DNA of 64,000 nt, from positions 7,015,001-7,079,000 of the forward strand of contig NC_045127.1 in the NCBI RefSeq assembly GCF_007655135.1. Direction: 5' to 3'. The DNA comes from Punica granatum. Taxonomy: Eukaryota; Streptophyta; Magnoliopsida; Myrtales; Lythraceae. Shown here piece by piece: positions 12,551 to 24,234 of the stretch. The position numbers were made by a program, and so were the translations under genes. The notes beneath the pieces are model-generated. The model saw only the letters and a list, made by a program, of their open reading frames with translations. It did no database searches and was not told where the DNA came from. How positions within the stretch are numbered: position 1 is the first letter of the stretch; each line of letters starts with the position of its first letter.

Positions 12551-12905
12551 TATTATTACTTATTTTAAAATAAAATTGCATATTACATTAAAATATTTTT
12601 CATATATTTGTTTTCTTTTAACATTCTATTTAAAATAAGATTTTCATATTATATTAAAATAGTTTTTATATATTTATTTTCTTTCAAAATTCTATTTAGA
12701 TTAAAATTGCTTACTATATTTAAATAGTTTCATATATTTATTTTTTTCAACATTTTATCACAGTTTTCTATTTAATACATTATCAATAGAATTTATATTT
12801 TAATATATCTAGTTTCTTTCAACATTTTAATTAAAATAAAATTGCATATTATATTACAATAGTTTTGATATATTTATTTTCTTTCAACAGTCTATTAAAA
12901 CTTTG
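12551..12905 (+). repeat. AT-rich minisatellite, about five units of 66-72 bp
   Basis: Successive units carry ATAAAATTGCATATTA, then TTAAAATAGTTTTTATATAT and TTATTTTCTTTCAACATTCT, with gradual divergence. The first and last units are the most alike. This looks like a decayed tandem array. Confidence 0.55.
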
Positions 12906-14240
12906 CATTTAATGCATTACCAATATAGAGTTTATATTTGACTTACAAATAGCATTTATTAAGGCATTGATTTTTCTATCCCTACATTATTTAAACATTT
13001 ACATTTCTAACTCTATTTATTGTCTTGTTGTCAAGTTTGTATATATAAAGATATTTATCACATATCACAATCTGGATACATGGGGTGCGTACAAAATAGT
13101 TGTTTTTTTTTGTTTCGTCCTTCCATATATACTAATTAATTTAGCGATTGTCGAATTTTATTTGTTTTATTATGATAATTTTTATGTATTTCATTTTATT
13201 GGTAGAATTTTTCTGGTATCACATCAACTCAACAATCGTCATATGAGCCAAAATAATAGCAAATTGATGGGTGATAGTGTTGGGTGTAAGGAACAATATA
13301 TTTTTCCACGTGAGAAAGTTGAGAGGAAATTCATGAGTTTATAAAGGGATTGGATTCAACATCTTAAGCCTAGTGAATTTTCTAACATACAGATGCGGTA
13401 CTGATATGATAGTTCTTGTATTTATTTGTCAAAAGAATTGTCACAAAATTTGGGAACACGGACAAAGTATTTTGAACGTATATGTCATATATATTGAATT
13501 ATATATATGTATTATTCAGAAAAAAAAGTTTATCTATGTACGAACCTATAAGGGATAAATTAATTAAGTTACTCAAAATAATAGGGACGCAAGGCGCCTG
13601 CTATAGATAATTATTTTTATCAATAAATGTTGGCAAATATAGATCATTTTACGATTTAATATATATATATATAGTATTATCGGTTGGTAAATATCTTGAT
13701 TTAAGGTATCGCGCGGGATGTATTACCTAATAATTATTTTTTTTTTAAAAAGCCCATTATATGACAATGTTGTGTACTTTAGAGCGGACTAGATTTCATC
13801 AAATAAACCTAATGTAAGTCATCTCGAAGCGTGCTTATTTAGCAAAACAATCCTCCGGATGATGGTCTCACCCTTCAATCGGACATGAAGACCGTAATAA
13901 TTTGTCCACAATAATATATTCTTTTCCAGGTTAATATATCGCCACGGCTAGTGTCTATTTTAAGTCATCTCAAACCGCCACGTTACGTATAATCATACTT
14001 ACGAAGACTTATGTACATCTCGAATTCTACTAATAGTAGATTGTCCAGTCCGGTATAGCTGTCGCAATTGATCGTATCCACTATTGAATTAGAAAACTTA
14101 AAGCTCATCAAATCTCAGTCTTGTTGAGGATCAGCTGATGATGATATTTGTACAAAAGTATATACGAAGACAGACATTCATTTTCCATGTTTTACTCCTC
14201 ACCACAACAAACCTGCGACTGCCATTTTTGCCTCCAGTTG
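12906..14240. other. AT-rich intergenic DNA, no gene seen
   Basis: The open frame at 12967-13344 consists of Ile/Phe/Tyr/Leu-rich translation typical of AT-rich noncoding DNA. I see no family signature, splice-consistent exon chain or element ends. Confidence 0.4.
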
Positions 14241-14250
14241 ACTGCAAAAC

Positions 14251-14259
14251 ATAAATAGG
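14251..14259 (+). promoter_or_regulatory. TATA-like box of the cysteine-peptide gene
   Basis: ATAAATAGG lies about 100 bp upstream of the ATG at 14353, a normal spacing for a plant gene with a short leader. Confidence 0.45.
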
Positions 14260-14352
14260 CCTTCTCCCCGACATAATGGAGCCCTGATTGCACCAACGCA
14301 ATTCAAAACATAAAGTCAACACACAGAGGACGTGAGATCGCGGAGAGAAGAG

Positions 14353-14670
14353 ATGGCCACCAAGGGGGCGATCGCCGTGTCTCTCGTCTTCGCGATGGTT
14401 CTGATGGCTTTTCTTGCGACATGTGAAGCGGCAGAGACTCGATCATGCGTCGGCAAATGCGAGGATGTCTGCCAGACGCATACGGCCATCCACAAATGCA
14501 AGGCAGCCTGCATGCGGGGCTGCGCCAGCGATAGTTATAATGGTGGTAGAGCCGCTTTTGAGCAGGTACTTAATGACGATGGGGAACATGCTGCCGGATA
14601 TTGGAAGAGATTTATTGAATTTATGGACAAATTTCCTTATACTGATGATGATCACAACAACCCCAATTAA
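14353..14670 (+). CDS. Secreted six-cysteine peptide, Ole e 6-like spacing
   Basis: A single exon of 105 residues. Residues 1-26 form a clear signal peptide (basic start, hydrophobic core, cleavage probably after CEA or CEAA), so the product should be secreted. The mature part has exactly six cysteines at 32, 36, 40, 49, 53 and 57, spaced C-x3-C-x3-C-x8-C-x3-C-x3-C (CVGKCEDVC ... CKAACMRGC). This paired CxxxC pattern is that of the Ole e 6/TAP1-type small pollen and tapetum proteins and of two-helix hairpin peptides. Function in those families is poorly defined. A roughly 48-residue acidic C-terminal tail without cysteines follows (ending DDDHNNPN), which is longer than usual for such peptides. 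It stands alone, about 5 kb or more from other genes. It could instead be a thionin-like peptide. The gene call is firmer than the family. Confidence 0.7.
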   Translation: MATKGAIAVSLVFAMVLMAFLATCEAAETRSCVGKCEDVCQTHTAIHKCKAACMRGCASDSYNGGRAAFEQVLNDDGEHAAGYWKRFIEFMDKFPYTDDDHNNPN

Positions 14671-14679
14671 TTGATCATA

Positions 14680-15930
14680 GCATTGCCATTGTTCTCCGGC
14701 TGTCTCTCGGACCAAAATTAGTTGACGAATTTGGGATGTATCCGGGACTTGAATCGAAAAGAGTTGTGATTGAATAAATTTTTCTCAGAAGAGATCGATC
14801 TCTAGGAACGTGTTTTCTCTTTTCATTGACATCCGATAAAATTGAAAGTATCTGCAGTAACGTATTCCTGATGGAAATAATGTACAATAGTACGGTCAAA
14901 CTTGCAAGTACATTGACAATTTATGACATTCATTACCTTACATGCATCCTATGAATTATGTAAATGAATACTTAGTGGAACTACCTCTACCATTTATAAG
15001 TTATTTAAGAAATAAATTTTCTTTTATTGTACTACGCCTTTAACGTCCTTTATAACCAAAAAAACAAAAGGAAAAAAAAAACTAGATGGATGGCTCGTCC
15101 ACATTAGAACGGTTAAATTATAATTATTGGTCAGTAGTAAAAATGTTAAACCAATGATATTTAATTTTCTTAAACAGCGCAAATGTGAGAATCCTAATCA
15201 TTGGTCTGATGGCAATAATAAATAAATAGTAACAATAAAGTAATACAAAAGCGTAGATTGGGCCTTTGCCTGAATTAGATTGGACTCGTTGACATATCGG
15301 AGCGGCCCAACTCTTTCCTTCTCATTAGAGGCCCCGACATGCGGCCAGTCCATTAGACGTTTCTTTCCGCTTATTTTTCGAGTATGCCACTGTTTGGTTC
15401 GAAGGGGAAGGAAAGTGAAGACAATTTTTCGCCTTTTTTATTTTGACATTTTAAAGAAGAGTAAGGGGAATGAAAGTCGAATTTTTAATCGTCTTCCTCA
15501 TTCTTCTTCTTAAAAAAAAAAAGCAAATAAGTGAAACCCTTGTTAATCCACAGTAAAAACGGATACAAGGTAAAATACTCAATAAAAAATTGCAAGAGTG
15601 GAAACAGACAGTTTATCCGTCAGGCAAACTGCAAAAGAAAATTAGGGAAAACATCAAAGAAGAACATATACAATTGTAGTTTGCTATTATGAAACCGTTA
15701 GCTCGTGACTACCAACAATACTTCATCGTGGACCTTAATAGTAATTGGGAATGAGGACATCCTAAATCCACGATGAAATTCTACTCTAGAATAAAGTAGG
15801 TAGTCAGGGTATCTCGGGCTAGTATCCGAGCACAAGATCCCACTAACAATCACAACTAACAGACATAATCAATCTACTGAGTAATCAAACCAGAGAGCTT
15901 GGTTGGTTCATACTAGCGATCACCACAGGC
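14680..15930. other. Intergenic, no gene seen
   Basis: The 3' flank of the peptide gene is followed by AT-rich sequence. Around 15380-15520 a GTTTGGTTCGAAGGGGAAGG block followed by AT-rich DNA resembles the outer end of a hAT-type MITE, but I could not find its partner end with confidence. Confidence 0.3.
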
Positions 15931-16920
15931 CCTAAGTAATCAAAACCAATGAGGCCCAGCCGAGACTTGCAAAAACCAACAAAAAAGGTAGAAACCACAA
16001 AAGATCCATTTTACCCGCGAAAGGTAAAACAATTAGATTATTGCTGTGATCTAGTGTCGTGGTGGGTGGGATATAACCACGGGGATGAGATGGGAGTCGG
16101 AGAGAAGATTCCACCACCGAAGGGAGGGGGAAGAAGTCAATCAATCTGGGAAGGTTGAGTAGGAGGAGGTCGCGGCCATTGTGTCATTGCAACCGTCCTG
16201 GTGCAGGTGAGGATAATACAGGTCGGGGCCGTTGGGCTGCCCCTCTGAATCGATCATGGCCAGTTGGGGTGCAGGGTTGTACCGCTATCACTGTCTCACC
16301 GTTACCTTTATGTGCACCCCACTTGTCGCCCAAGATGCGATCGAAGAGGGAGAGGACATGTTCATTGGAGGGGATGGGGAGATTGCCACCACACGAACCT
16401 TGCGAAAGACGGAGATGAAAGGGGGAGGGCCACTGTGACCTTCGAGACTCCATTAGAATTGTCTCCACCACAAATCGAGGGCGACGAGGAGGAAATGATT
16501 ATAGCCACGGTGACGACTAGATAAAGGAGGGGCACTGGGCTTGACTAGAACATGGGGTACCGCGACAACCACAGTAGCGAAATCAACCTCAAGAGAAGAC
16601 AATTTGGATGGCCTCAGACACGAGGAGCCACTGTGACACTTCTTACTGGGTCTCCATGGTAGATCGAGAAGGAATAATGAAAATGATACAAGAGGAGGTA
16701 GAGGGAGGAAGAAAAAAAAATACCACAACTGGGAGAGAGAGGGCGACCTCAACTTTCCATTGGTGGAGACATCGACGCTCGACATGCCCAACCAGAGCCG
16801 GACGCACTGGTGAGAAAGTCGGAACTTAGGGCTTACTGTTAGGTGGGGTCTTTTGCAGAGAGAGAGAGAGAGAGAAATGAGGGACTTACATAATATTCTC
16901 TTTATCGCCTTCCTCATTCA
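15931..16920. other. GC-richer island without recognisable coding
   Basis: This stretch is markedly less AT-rich than its flanks and open for long runs on both strands (for example 16453-16917 minus and 16155-16418 plus). No translation resembles a known protein, and no splice-consistent gene emerges. A (GA)n run sits at about 16857-16876. It may be the internal part of a repetitive element. Confidence 0.3.
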
Positions 16921-17251
16921 AGAGTTCATTTTCTTTCGGTCCCAATTTGGAATTAAATAGAAGGGAAACAATATTAAAAGTTTGAGTAAATACCACTATA
17001 TATCCCAACATTTACACTTTTTCGTTACCAAGATAGTAACGTTAAGATACCTCAAGAAAAAATTACAGATTGGAATAAAACTAAGAAAATGAGATAACGT
17101 TGAGAACATAGTAATATTTTCCTCAAAAGTTTCGGATTAATGTAAAAATACCAAATTATCCATCATTTTTTGCTGGTAAATCATATAGACAGACAATATA
17201 GTCCTTCTATTTAAAATTCTTTTGCTAAATCACCTCTGAATAACATATTTA

Positions 17252-17492
17252 TACTACGTTTGATTTGTAAGTAATATTTTAAAATAAAGTATTGATTTTG
17301 AAAAAGAGTTGTATAAATAGTTATATATGGGGTCCACCATTTGATTTTGTATGAATTATTCTGTTTTGTTGTAAAAAAAGTTATATAAATGAGATCCACT
17401 TTTTCATTTTGTATGAATTATTTTGTTTGATTATGGATAAAATTAGATTAAAGTGTAATTTTAAAATTACACTAATAAATTAAACAAAGCTT
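17252..17492. mobile_element. MITE copy A (GTTTGATT-type ends)
   Basis: Begins ACTACGTTTGATTTGTAAG and ends TTAAATTAAACAAAGCTT-like, giving inverted ends. The interior (GTATAAATAG ... GTCCACCATTTGATTTTGTA, then TGAATTATTTTGTTTGATTA) is plainly homologous to the copy at 37289-37519. There is no coding capacity. Confidence 0.6.
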
Positions 17493-17499
17493 AGATTTC

Positions 17500-19050
17500 T
17501 TCTCTTTTTTTCCTTCCATCTCTTTCCCTCCTATATTTCTCGGGCTTCCGTTTGATCTGACCATGGCACGAGGTTTTAAAGACCACTCTGACAGAGTGTA
17601 TATTTGTAATTCGAGGTTGCTTTCTATATATTTGAATTTTTTTTAAGTATCTATTTTGTTTTTTGGTGATCCAATTTATTTTGATTATTATGCAAAGTCA
17701 ATTACCTTTAGGTACTAAAATATATAAATGAGGAAAAAAAAGAAAGGGGAAAGAGAGAGAGAGAGAGAGTCAAAGGCATGCGTCGTATGTAGTACAGTTT
17801 ACCGGCCGTCCACTTGCTTCGGTTTTATGTTTATGCCCCTTTTAAGAGGCTTGAAGTGGACTTGATTGACCAACACAGGCCGTGACTCTCAGTTGGCTTT
17901 TAACTATTTTCTGCATACAATTTATTTCTTTCTCGTAAGCTTTTGTACTATTTACCCGGGCAAAAAAAAAAAAAAAAGAAGCTTTTGTACTATTCTCTCT
18001 CTCTTTTTTTTTTTTTAATGTTTTCAATCTGATCGATCCTATGAACACTTCATAGCTCTCTAGACCCAAATAAGTACGTCCGCAAGTATATATATATATA
18101 CACGTGATAACTTGATATGTAAAACATTGAATTATATGTATATGGATCCGTGCAAAATCATCATAAGTCTCTTGAAAATGTGTTTGTTAATAACACCTAT
18201 AATATGACACCTTGGCCTCGATTCAATTTTCAAATTTCCTAAATAAATTGCTTCAGTTTCTTTTTTTTTTTAAGGATGGTGTGCAATCTGGTATTGAGAA
18301 TCTCCACGGTCGATTTACCAAGTTCAAGCCTAGTTGACACATTATAGATAAAGCTCTTTCGATCATGAATTTTTTTTACTAATAAAACTTGAATAAAAAA
18401 CTTTATTTAAAGAGAACAAAAAAAAAAAGATTGACGATTAATTCATATGAATAGATTTTATTCATAAAAATCCACATTGATAGATTTTTAATTTCGTTTT
18501 CTCCTGTCTCCACTAGATTTGTGACCTTTAAAGCATAGATTAGCTCTAAGTTTGGCATAATTCTACTTGTAGAGCCACCGATATTTCAATTTGAGTTGGA
18601 AATTTCAAGCTTGATATGATATCGGATTACGAATATTCCAAAAATCACGGAGACAAAAAATCCCCCTTTCTTTTTTATTCCATCAAATTCTACATCGTAC
18701 CAAAAAATTGGTTCCTTGCAGCTTACTTCAATCAAAGTTGGGAAAATTATTCAGAAGTACAACGGACCATCTTAGACAAGAGTGGAGACCGGAGGGAGGT
18801 TAACACAGAGAACAGAACGGTCATACACCCCATTGACAATACATAGAAACTGAAACGCAATTTTCCATTGATCGTTGGAATATAATGATTTCCCAAAAAG
18901 ACATTGCCTTATTTGGGCAAGGAAAAAAAAAATGTCGTACCTAAGCCAGATCTTCATTTACACTTGTGTGAAATGGAATAGAAATCTCATAAGAAAAAAA
19001 ATATATTATTATTAAAAAAAAGAAATCCTAACACATTTTTTTTCTCCCGA
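17500..19050. other. AT-rich intergenic DNA, no gene seen
   Basis: Contains a (GA)n run near 17752-17770, poly-A/T tracts and a (TA)n run near 18087-18100. The open frames at 17842-18069, 18616-18846 and 18772-18957 have no family signature. Confidence 0.35.
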
Positions 19051-19062
19051 TTAATTCGAGCA

Positions 19063-20410
19063 TCATGCCGCCCGCCGGAGCTTTGCCTTCATAATAAGAT
19101 GCCGACGCATCCTCGCCTCGGCTGCGGCAGTTCTGCTCAGCAGCCTGCTGCCTGGGATCGGGTGATCCTGCGGCGGAGAGTTGCTGCCATTCTCCTCCAA
19201 CGGGACGTTCAGATCCGGAAGCGAGCGCGCCCGGTCCAGACTCAGATTTAGCAATACCACGCCGGGCCGTAATGACGGCGATTCCCGCGGCCCAGCTCCG
19301 GAATTGCTGTTCTTATCCGCTCTGACAGCCGTCCGATCGGGGATCAACGGTTCGGGTACACTGAGGACCGGAACGTGGGGATAAGGTTCCTTAGCAGGAG
19401 AGGAAGATAGTACTCCGAGAGTCAAGCAAGTGTCGACCTCCTCCTCCCATTGGGCTTTCTCGTTTTCTTTACCGCGAATTAACAGCTGTGAAAAAATTAA
19501 AATTAAACATCAATATTCCAATCCAAATAATAAATAAATGAATAAATATAAAAAAAATAAATAAATGCAGAAGAAAATAGAGAAATTAAATTTAGAAAGG
19601 GCGAAATTCGTCGAGTGCCTACCTTTCTCGTCCTTTTCAACTCCGTGTTGAGAGAATTCTCCCTATCGATCTTCCGTCTGAGGTTCTTAATTTCCTGACA
19701 TGAAACCTGACAGGATTCAGATCAATGAATTCCGGCAACGAAATAGAACAGTAATTTCATTCATATATATTAGCGAGAAAGGAAAAAGTTTGTTTATTCA
19801 TTTATTTTGAAGTCTGGAGAAGATAATGTGGGGATCAATAATTATTGCAAAAACTATAATCTTTTACCACTTTAAGGCTGTCGTTCTCCCTTTGTGCCTC
19901 TGCCTCGGCCAGCCGCAGCACCTCCCTCGCCTGCAACCAACCGGAGAAGAAGAAGGTCATCAGAATGGTCACCCAAAAAAACCGAGAAAGCAAAGAGATT
20001 TCGGGTCGGGCTGATCTATCTATACATACCCGTTTGACAGGCTTCCTTTTGGTGGCGGCTGCGGTGGCGGATTTGGGGTCGGAGCTTCCCCCGGAGTAGG
20101 AAGCAAGGAGGGGGGTATCAGGGCTGGAGGCTTCAGTCCACACCTTGGAGGGTCGCGACTCAACGGGGGCGGGTTCGGGGGCGGCGCGGGCATGGGCAGG
20201 GGCAGGGGCAGGGGCGGGGCCCACAGCGTCATTTGGCGGCGATCTGTCGCTCCTCTTCCCCTTGGCCCCCCATCTCAAATTGAAAGTGTAGGCGCGGCGA
20301 TTTCCGGACTCGGTCTCGCGGCGGAATAACCGGCGGAGTTGGACGAGTGTGTCCGCCACCATGAGGACGTCCTCGTACTCAGCGTCATCCTCCTCGGTTG
20401 AGAACTCCAT
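19063..20410 (-). CDS. Coiled-coil protein with EAR-type DLNxxP motif, function unknown
   Basis: Four exons in coding order (20410-20030, 19930-19868, 19706-19623, 19485-19063), all phase 0 and GT-AG, give 316 residues. The N-terminus (MEFSTEEDDAEYEDVLMVADTL) is acidic and leads to RRLFRR, then an Ala/Pro-rich low-complexity stretch (PAPAPAPA). The three middle segments form a continuous charged coiled coil, about residues 128-190. Near the end are LLNLSLD (254-260) and DLNVPLEE (267-274). The second fits the DLNxxP form and the first roughly fits the LxLxL form of the EAR motif, which recruits TOPLESS-type co-repressors in plants. An Arg-rich tail (ARMRRHLIMKAKLRRAA) could be a nuclear signal. 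No DNA-binding domain is visible. I therefore infer a nuclear co-repressor-associated protein, without a named family. Confidence 0.8.
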
Positions 20411-20535
20411 GTGGGTCCGGCTCTGTCTGTCGGATGAGTGATTTGAGAAGACAAGTTCAAGGTTTAGGGAGAGGCGGAGGGAGGGAGGGAGAGGGATGGA
20501 TGAGACCGGAGACGGGAGAAGGGGATGAGACCTGA

Positions 20536-20570
20536 TAGGGAAGAGAGAGAGAGAGAGGGAGAGAGAGAAG
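20536..20570 (-). repeat. (GA/CT)n tract in the leader of the EAR-motif gene
   Basis: A purine run on the plus strand, so a CT-rich tract in the minus-strand leader about 130-160 bp upstream of the ATG. Such tracts are common in plant 5' leaders and core promoters. Confidence 0.5.
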
Positions 20571-20619
20571 TCGGACACACACAGTGTGGGGGTGCGTTTT
20601 GTGTGCGGGAGGGACATTG

Positions 20620-22207
20620 TTTCCGTTTATATGGCGGACAGCAGGGAGAGCGACACGTGTCAGCTTTTTATGATCCCGATCAGTTTAGGACTAGGGTTTA
20701 TGCTCCCGTGATGGAATGCACCCAGGTGCTTGGCTCCGCTCCACTCAGTTTCAAGAACAAAGCAGATAAATGAAATCGAATATCAAACTTCTTAATTTTC
20801 GATTAAGTCGAGAGTGAATATCAGTGCACTGAACCCATTTTCTCTCATATGTTCGAATTTCGATTTGTTGGATACATTATGCAGGATATGTCAGTTTTAG
20901 CAAATTCTCGCTTTTCATTGGCGATTTCCACCAATGTTGATGTCAACAAACTTGTCATGAACAAATCTGCAATAGCATAGCCAAATATGAACATTGCGCT
21001 ATCGATCAAACCTCAACCCTGGCGATTTTTGGGTTCCATGCGGTCTACTTGTCCTCTACAAGCCTAAGAAGATTGCCATAATGGGATATTGAGATAGTAT
21101 TTCATTGCTTAAGTTTTTTTTTTACATACTTAAATTAAATGTCGAAATTAAATTTTCAATACTCGACTTGTTTGATATGTAAATTGATTAAATTTAATAA
21201 GGGAAGTAAAATAACCTCTTACTCATTATATAAAGAGTAAATAGGACCATATAACACATGATTTGAACATCTTGTCAAATTTGACACATACTCTAAGATC
21301 AATTGCTTAAAAGTACAAGTGCTTCCCCTTCATGCCAAATTTAGCACACTATCAAATTTTCATCAAAATTAGAGGGATAAATCTGATGTGGCACACTAAC
21401 GGTCTCTGCTAAATGGACATCACTGTGTGGGCGAGTTTATATATATACATACAATATAAATCCGACGTGGCACGCTGACGGTTTCTTCCAAATTTTGTGT
21501 CTTAGTTGTTTTGAGGGGCTACCCATGTAACAATGCCTCAGTTATAATAAATTCATGTTACTCAGCAATATATATACATATATATATATATATATGTATG
21601 TATGTGTATATAAACTAACATTTGTACTTGTACAATGTGCAATCAATTTAGTATTCTTCAAGTATCTAAAGTCTCCACCCAAGCATATATGCTGCGCCAT
21701 TTTTTTTTTCCATCATTTGAATTTGATTGATTTTAGAAACGGAAAATGAAAATTAAATAGGCAAAACAAAAAAAAAACTAAAACTAGATAGAAGAAAACG
21801 TTTTCCACATTGTCACTTCCTCTTCCACACTCAAACCAGGGAAGACTTATATGAAACATACTATTGGCTGCTCTCGTATTGGAATATGATGCACATTTGA
21901 CATGTTAAATTCGCTATAATAATATATAAAATTTCCACTAGACTTCTAACTAAATAGACAATATTCAATTCTAAAATTTTAACTGATAATAAATGATGAA
22001 ATTCAATTCACATCGTCCAGAACATTTATCTTTATTATCAATATGAGACTAACTCTTTATTTTTATTATTTTTTAACTCTCACATAGGGCATTTGGTTCG
22101 GGGTAATTTAGGGGGAATCTTCCCCCAAGTTTACACCTGAGTTTCCTAAGTTTAGCAAGAAACTTTGAGATTCCGAGGCTTTATGAGATTACACCATCTT
22201 TCTTTTA

Positions 22208-22238
<31 letters not shown>

Positions 22239-22500
22239 TTATGTAATATTTTTATATCAATATTATTAATATAAACATATAACAAATATTTATGTATAAA
22301 TATGTCTAAAATTAAAAGAATAATAATAAAAATAAACTTTTGACATAATAACCATGCAAATAAGGGATATATTTATAAAATTACTTTACTTCCCCATTAA
22401 TTTATTTAATATACGTAACAATCTCACTTTACGTTATACTTTTTCAAATAAATACAATAATATCATATTATTTGTGATCCGACATTCTCGATCTTACTTT
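20620..22500. other. Intergenic, no gene seen
   Basis: Two direct segments (AAATCTGATGTGGCACACTA near 21380 and AAATCCGACGTGGCACGCTG near 21460) look like pieces of a degenerate repeat. (TA)n microsatellites occur near 21565-21598 and 22206-22228. The GGGCATTTGGTTCGGGGTAA block at 22087 resembles a MITE end. Confidence 0.35.
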
Positions 22501-22512
22501 CCATGCAATCTA

Positions 22513-22690
22513 AGGGTGCGTTTGGATTCAGAGTTAAAATAACTTTGATTTTGATTTTAATTGTGAAAAATGACAAATGAGATGTGATTATAAATTTGAC
22601 TTGAGAAACATGTATTTTTATTGTGTAGTGTGTTGAGTTAAAGTTAAAGTTAAAGTTAAAATTTTTTTATTTCTGAATTCAAACCGGGCA
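22513..22690. mobile_element. MITE with GTTTGGATTC ends
   Basis: The left end GGTGCGTTTGGATTCAG is matched by the reverse complement of CTGAATTCAAACCGGGCA at the right end. The interior holds four tandem TTAAAG hexamers (about 22637-22662). It is noncoding and similar in end style to the copies at 17.3 and 37.3 kb, but its interior is different enough that it may be a separate family. Confidence 0.5.
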
Positions 22691-22694
22691 TAAC

Positions 22695-24230
22695 ATCTTC
22701 TGTAATTTAATAATCTGCCAACCAAACAACTCTCAATGCAATTGAAGCCAGAATGTCAATTCTGACTACCGATAGATCAGAACGAGATTAGTTCCCATCA
22801 AACCGCAGCCTTACGACACGTGCCAAAATGCATTAGATTGGCAAATCTATTGAAGCATTTATGACCAAGAGAGCGAGGTATGGTGACTCCCATATAAATA
22901 TCTCTTAAAAAGCATGCTTAAAATAGAGAATAACCTGTTAGAAAAAAATCACGTTTATAACTATAAAAATTATTCAAATTATGATTTTGAAAGAATTCAC
23001 CAAATACTGTTTCTATTTAAAATTCAACAAAATAAAACACTTATTTAATCGTCACTGCATTCCCAAACGAAACTTAAATGAGCTCCAGAGAAATGTGGGA
23101 GCCCGATGGCAAGTTTGGGGTTACGTTCGCAGGCCAGTCCATACCATACAACGGTGCCTCTTCTGAAATCATGCGAGAGAACCAGATGCCGTGCCTTACT
23201 TCAGCGAACCGTCTTCATCAAATCATGGATTTCAGGAATCCTCCTCGATAACGGAAACCAAGTTCGATGATAAAGCCGAACCTTGGCAGTTACGGTTTTT
23301 CCGGATTGGTTCTTCATCTACCCGAATCAATATAAAAATATGCTAATCTATTACAAATCTTCTCATTTCAATAAGTAAACCCGTTCTGCGATTCAATATT
23401 GCGTTACTCTGACCTATATCATTCACTTCACATATATTATAATTTTTCATTATTTGAGCAAACTAACAATGCCAAACAAAAGTTCCGGTACAAAAACCTC
23501 AGTTATATTTAAAATCAAATTTTCATTAAAAAAAAAAACTCGGAGCGGATCAGTTATTGATTTTTACATTGTGAAACCCGAAACTACCCCCAAAAGCCAA
23601 AAAATAAACATAAAACCGACCCTCCAATCGAGTCGGGTTATAAAAATCCCAAATATCCAGGGCGAATCAGCTACGGATCTCGGGTTCGGCAAGTTTTTTG
23701 CTCAGGCCAGTTTACTTCGTCTGCCTTGACGGGCCAGCCCGTCAATGGTACAACACACTCAGTACAGGTATAGCAATATCTTGCAGGCCCTTTGTCCTAT
23801 CGAGCCGGGCGAAAAATTGACGAGTCTATGTCAACTCCAGATCGTCAAGCCCGCCCCGTAGCTCCATTCGTACCGATGATAATTGTGCGATGTTATCGTG
23901 CCAAACATCTCAAACAATTACGTCTATTGTCTCGAGTAAATACCGCTAGCGTAGGATCATTCTAATTAAGACATATTTTTGGCTGCACTTAACTGATGCT
24001 CAGACTACTACTATTGGCATAGCCAGTAATGGAAATATCCCTATCAACCAATAATTTACACTGCAGATCAGGAAAGCCACTAATAACCCAACCACTTCAG
24101 TAAATGAACAAAATTGATCTTTCTACTAGGCCTACGAGGCTCCTTTGTAACCGATATTTGGCCATCCTCACACTGCTCTATGGCTCTCTCTCTCTCTCTC
24201 TGCTGCACAACCATCAAAACACCATTAACA
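22695..24230. other. Intergenic, no gene seen
   Basis: Short open frames only. The 23454-23729 plus frame is Lys/Ser/Thr-rich with no homologous feel. A (TC)n run lies at 24184-24201, close to the 3' end of the next minus-strand gene. Confidence 0.35.
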
Positions 24231-24234
24231 GGTT

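Noticed and set aside
12967..13344. 125-codon plus-strand open frame
   Set aside because: Ile/Phe/Tyr-rich translation expected from AT-rich DNA, with no leader or splice signals.
16453..16917. 154-codon minus-strand open frame
   Set aside because: Rich in Ser/Leu/Phe from CT tracts, no ATG-supported or family-like segment, and no splice-consistent partner exons.
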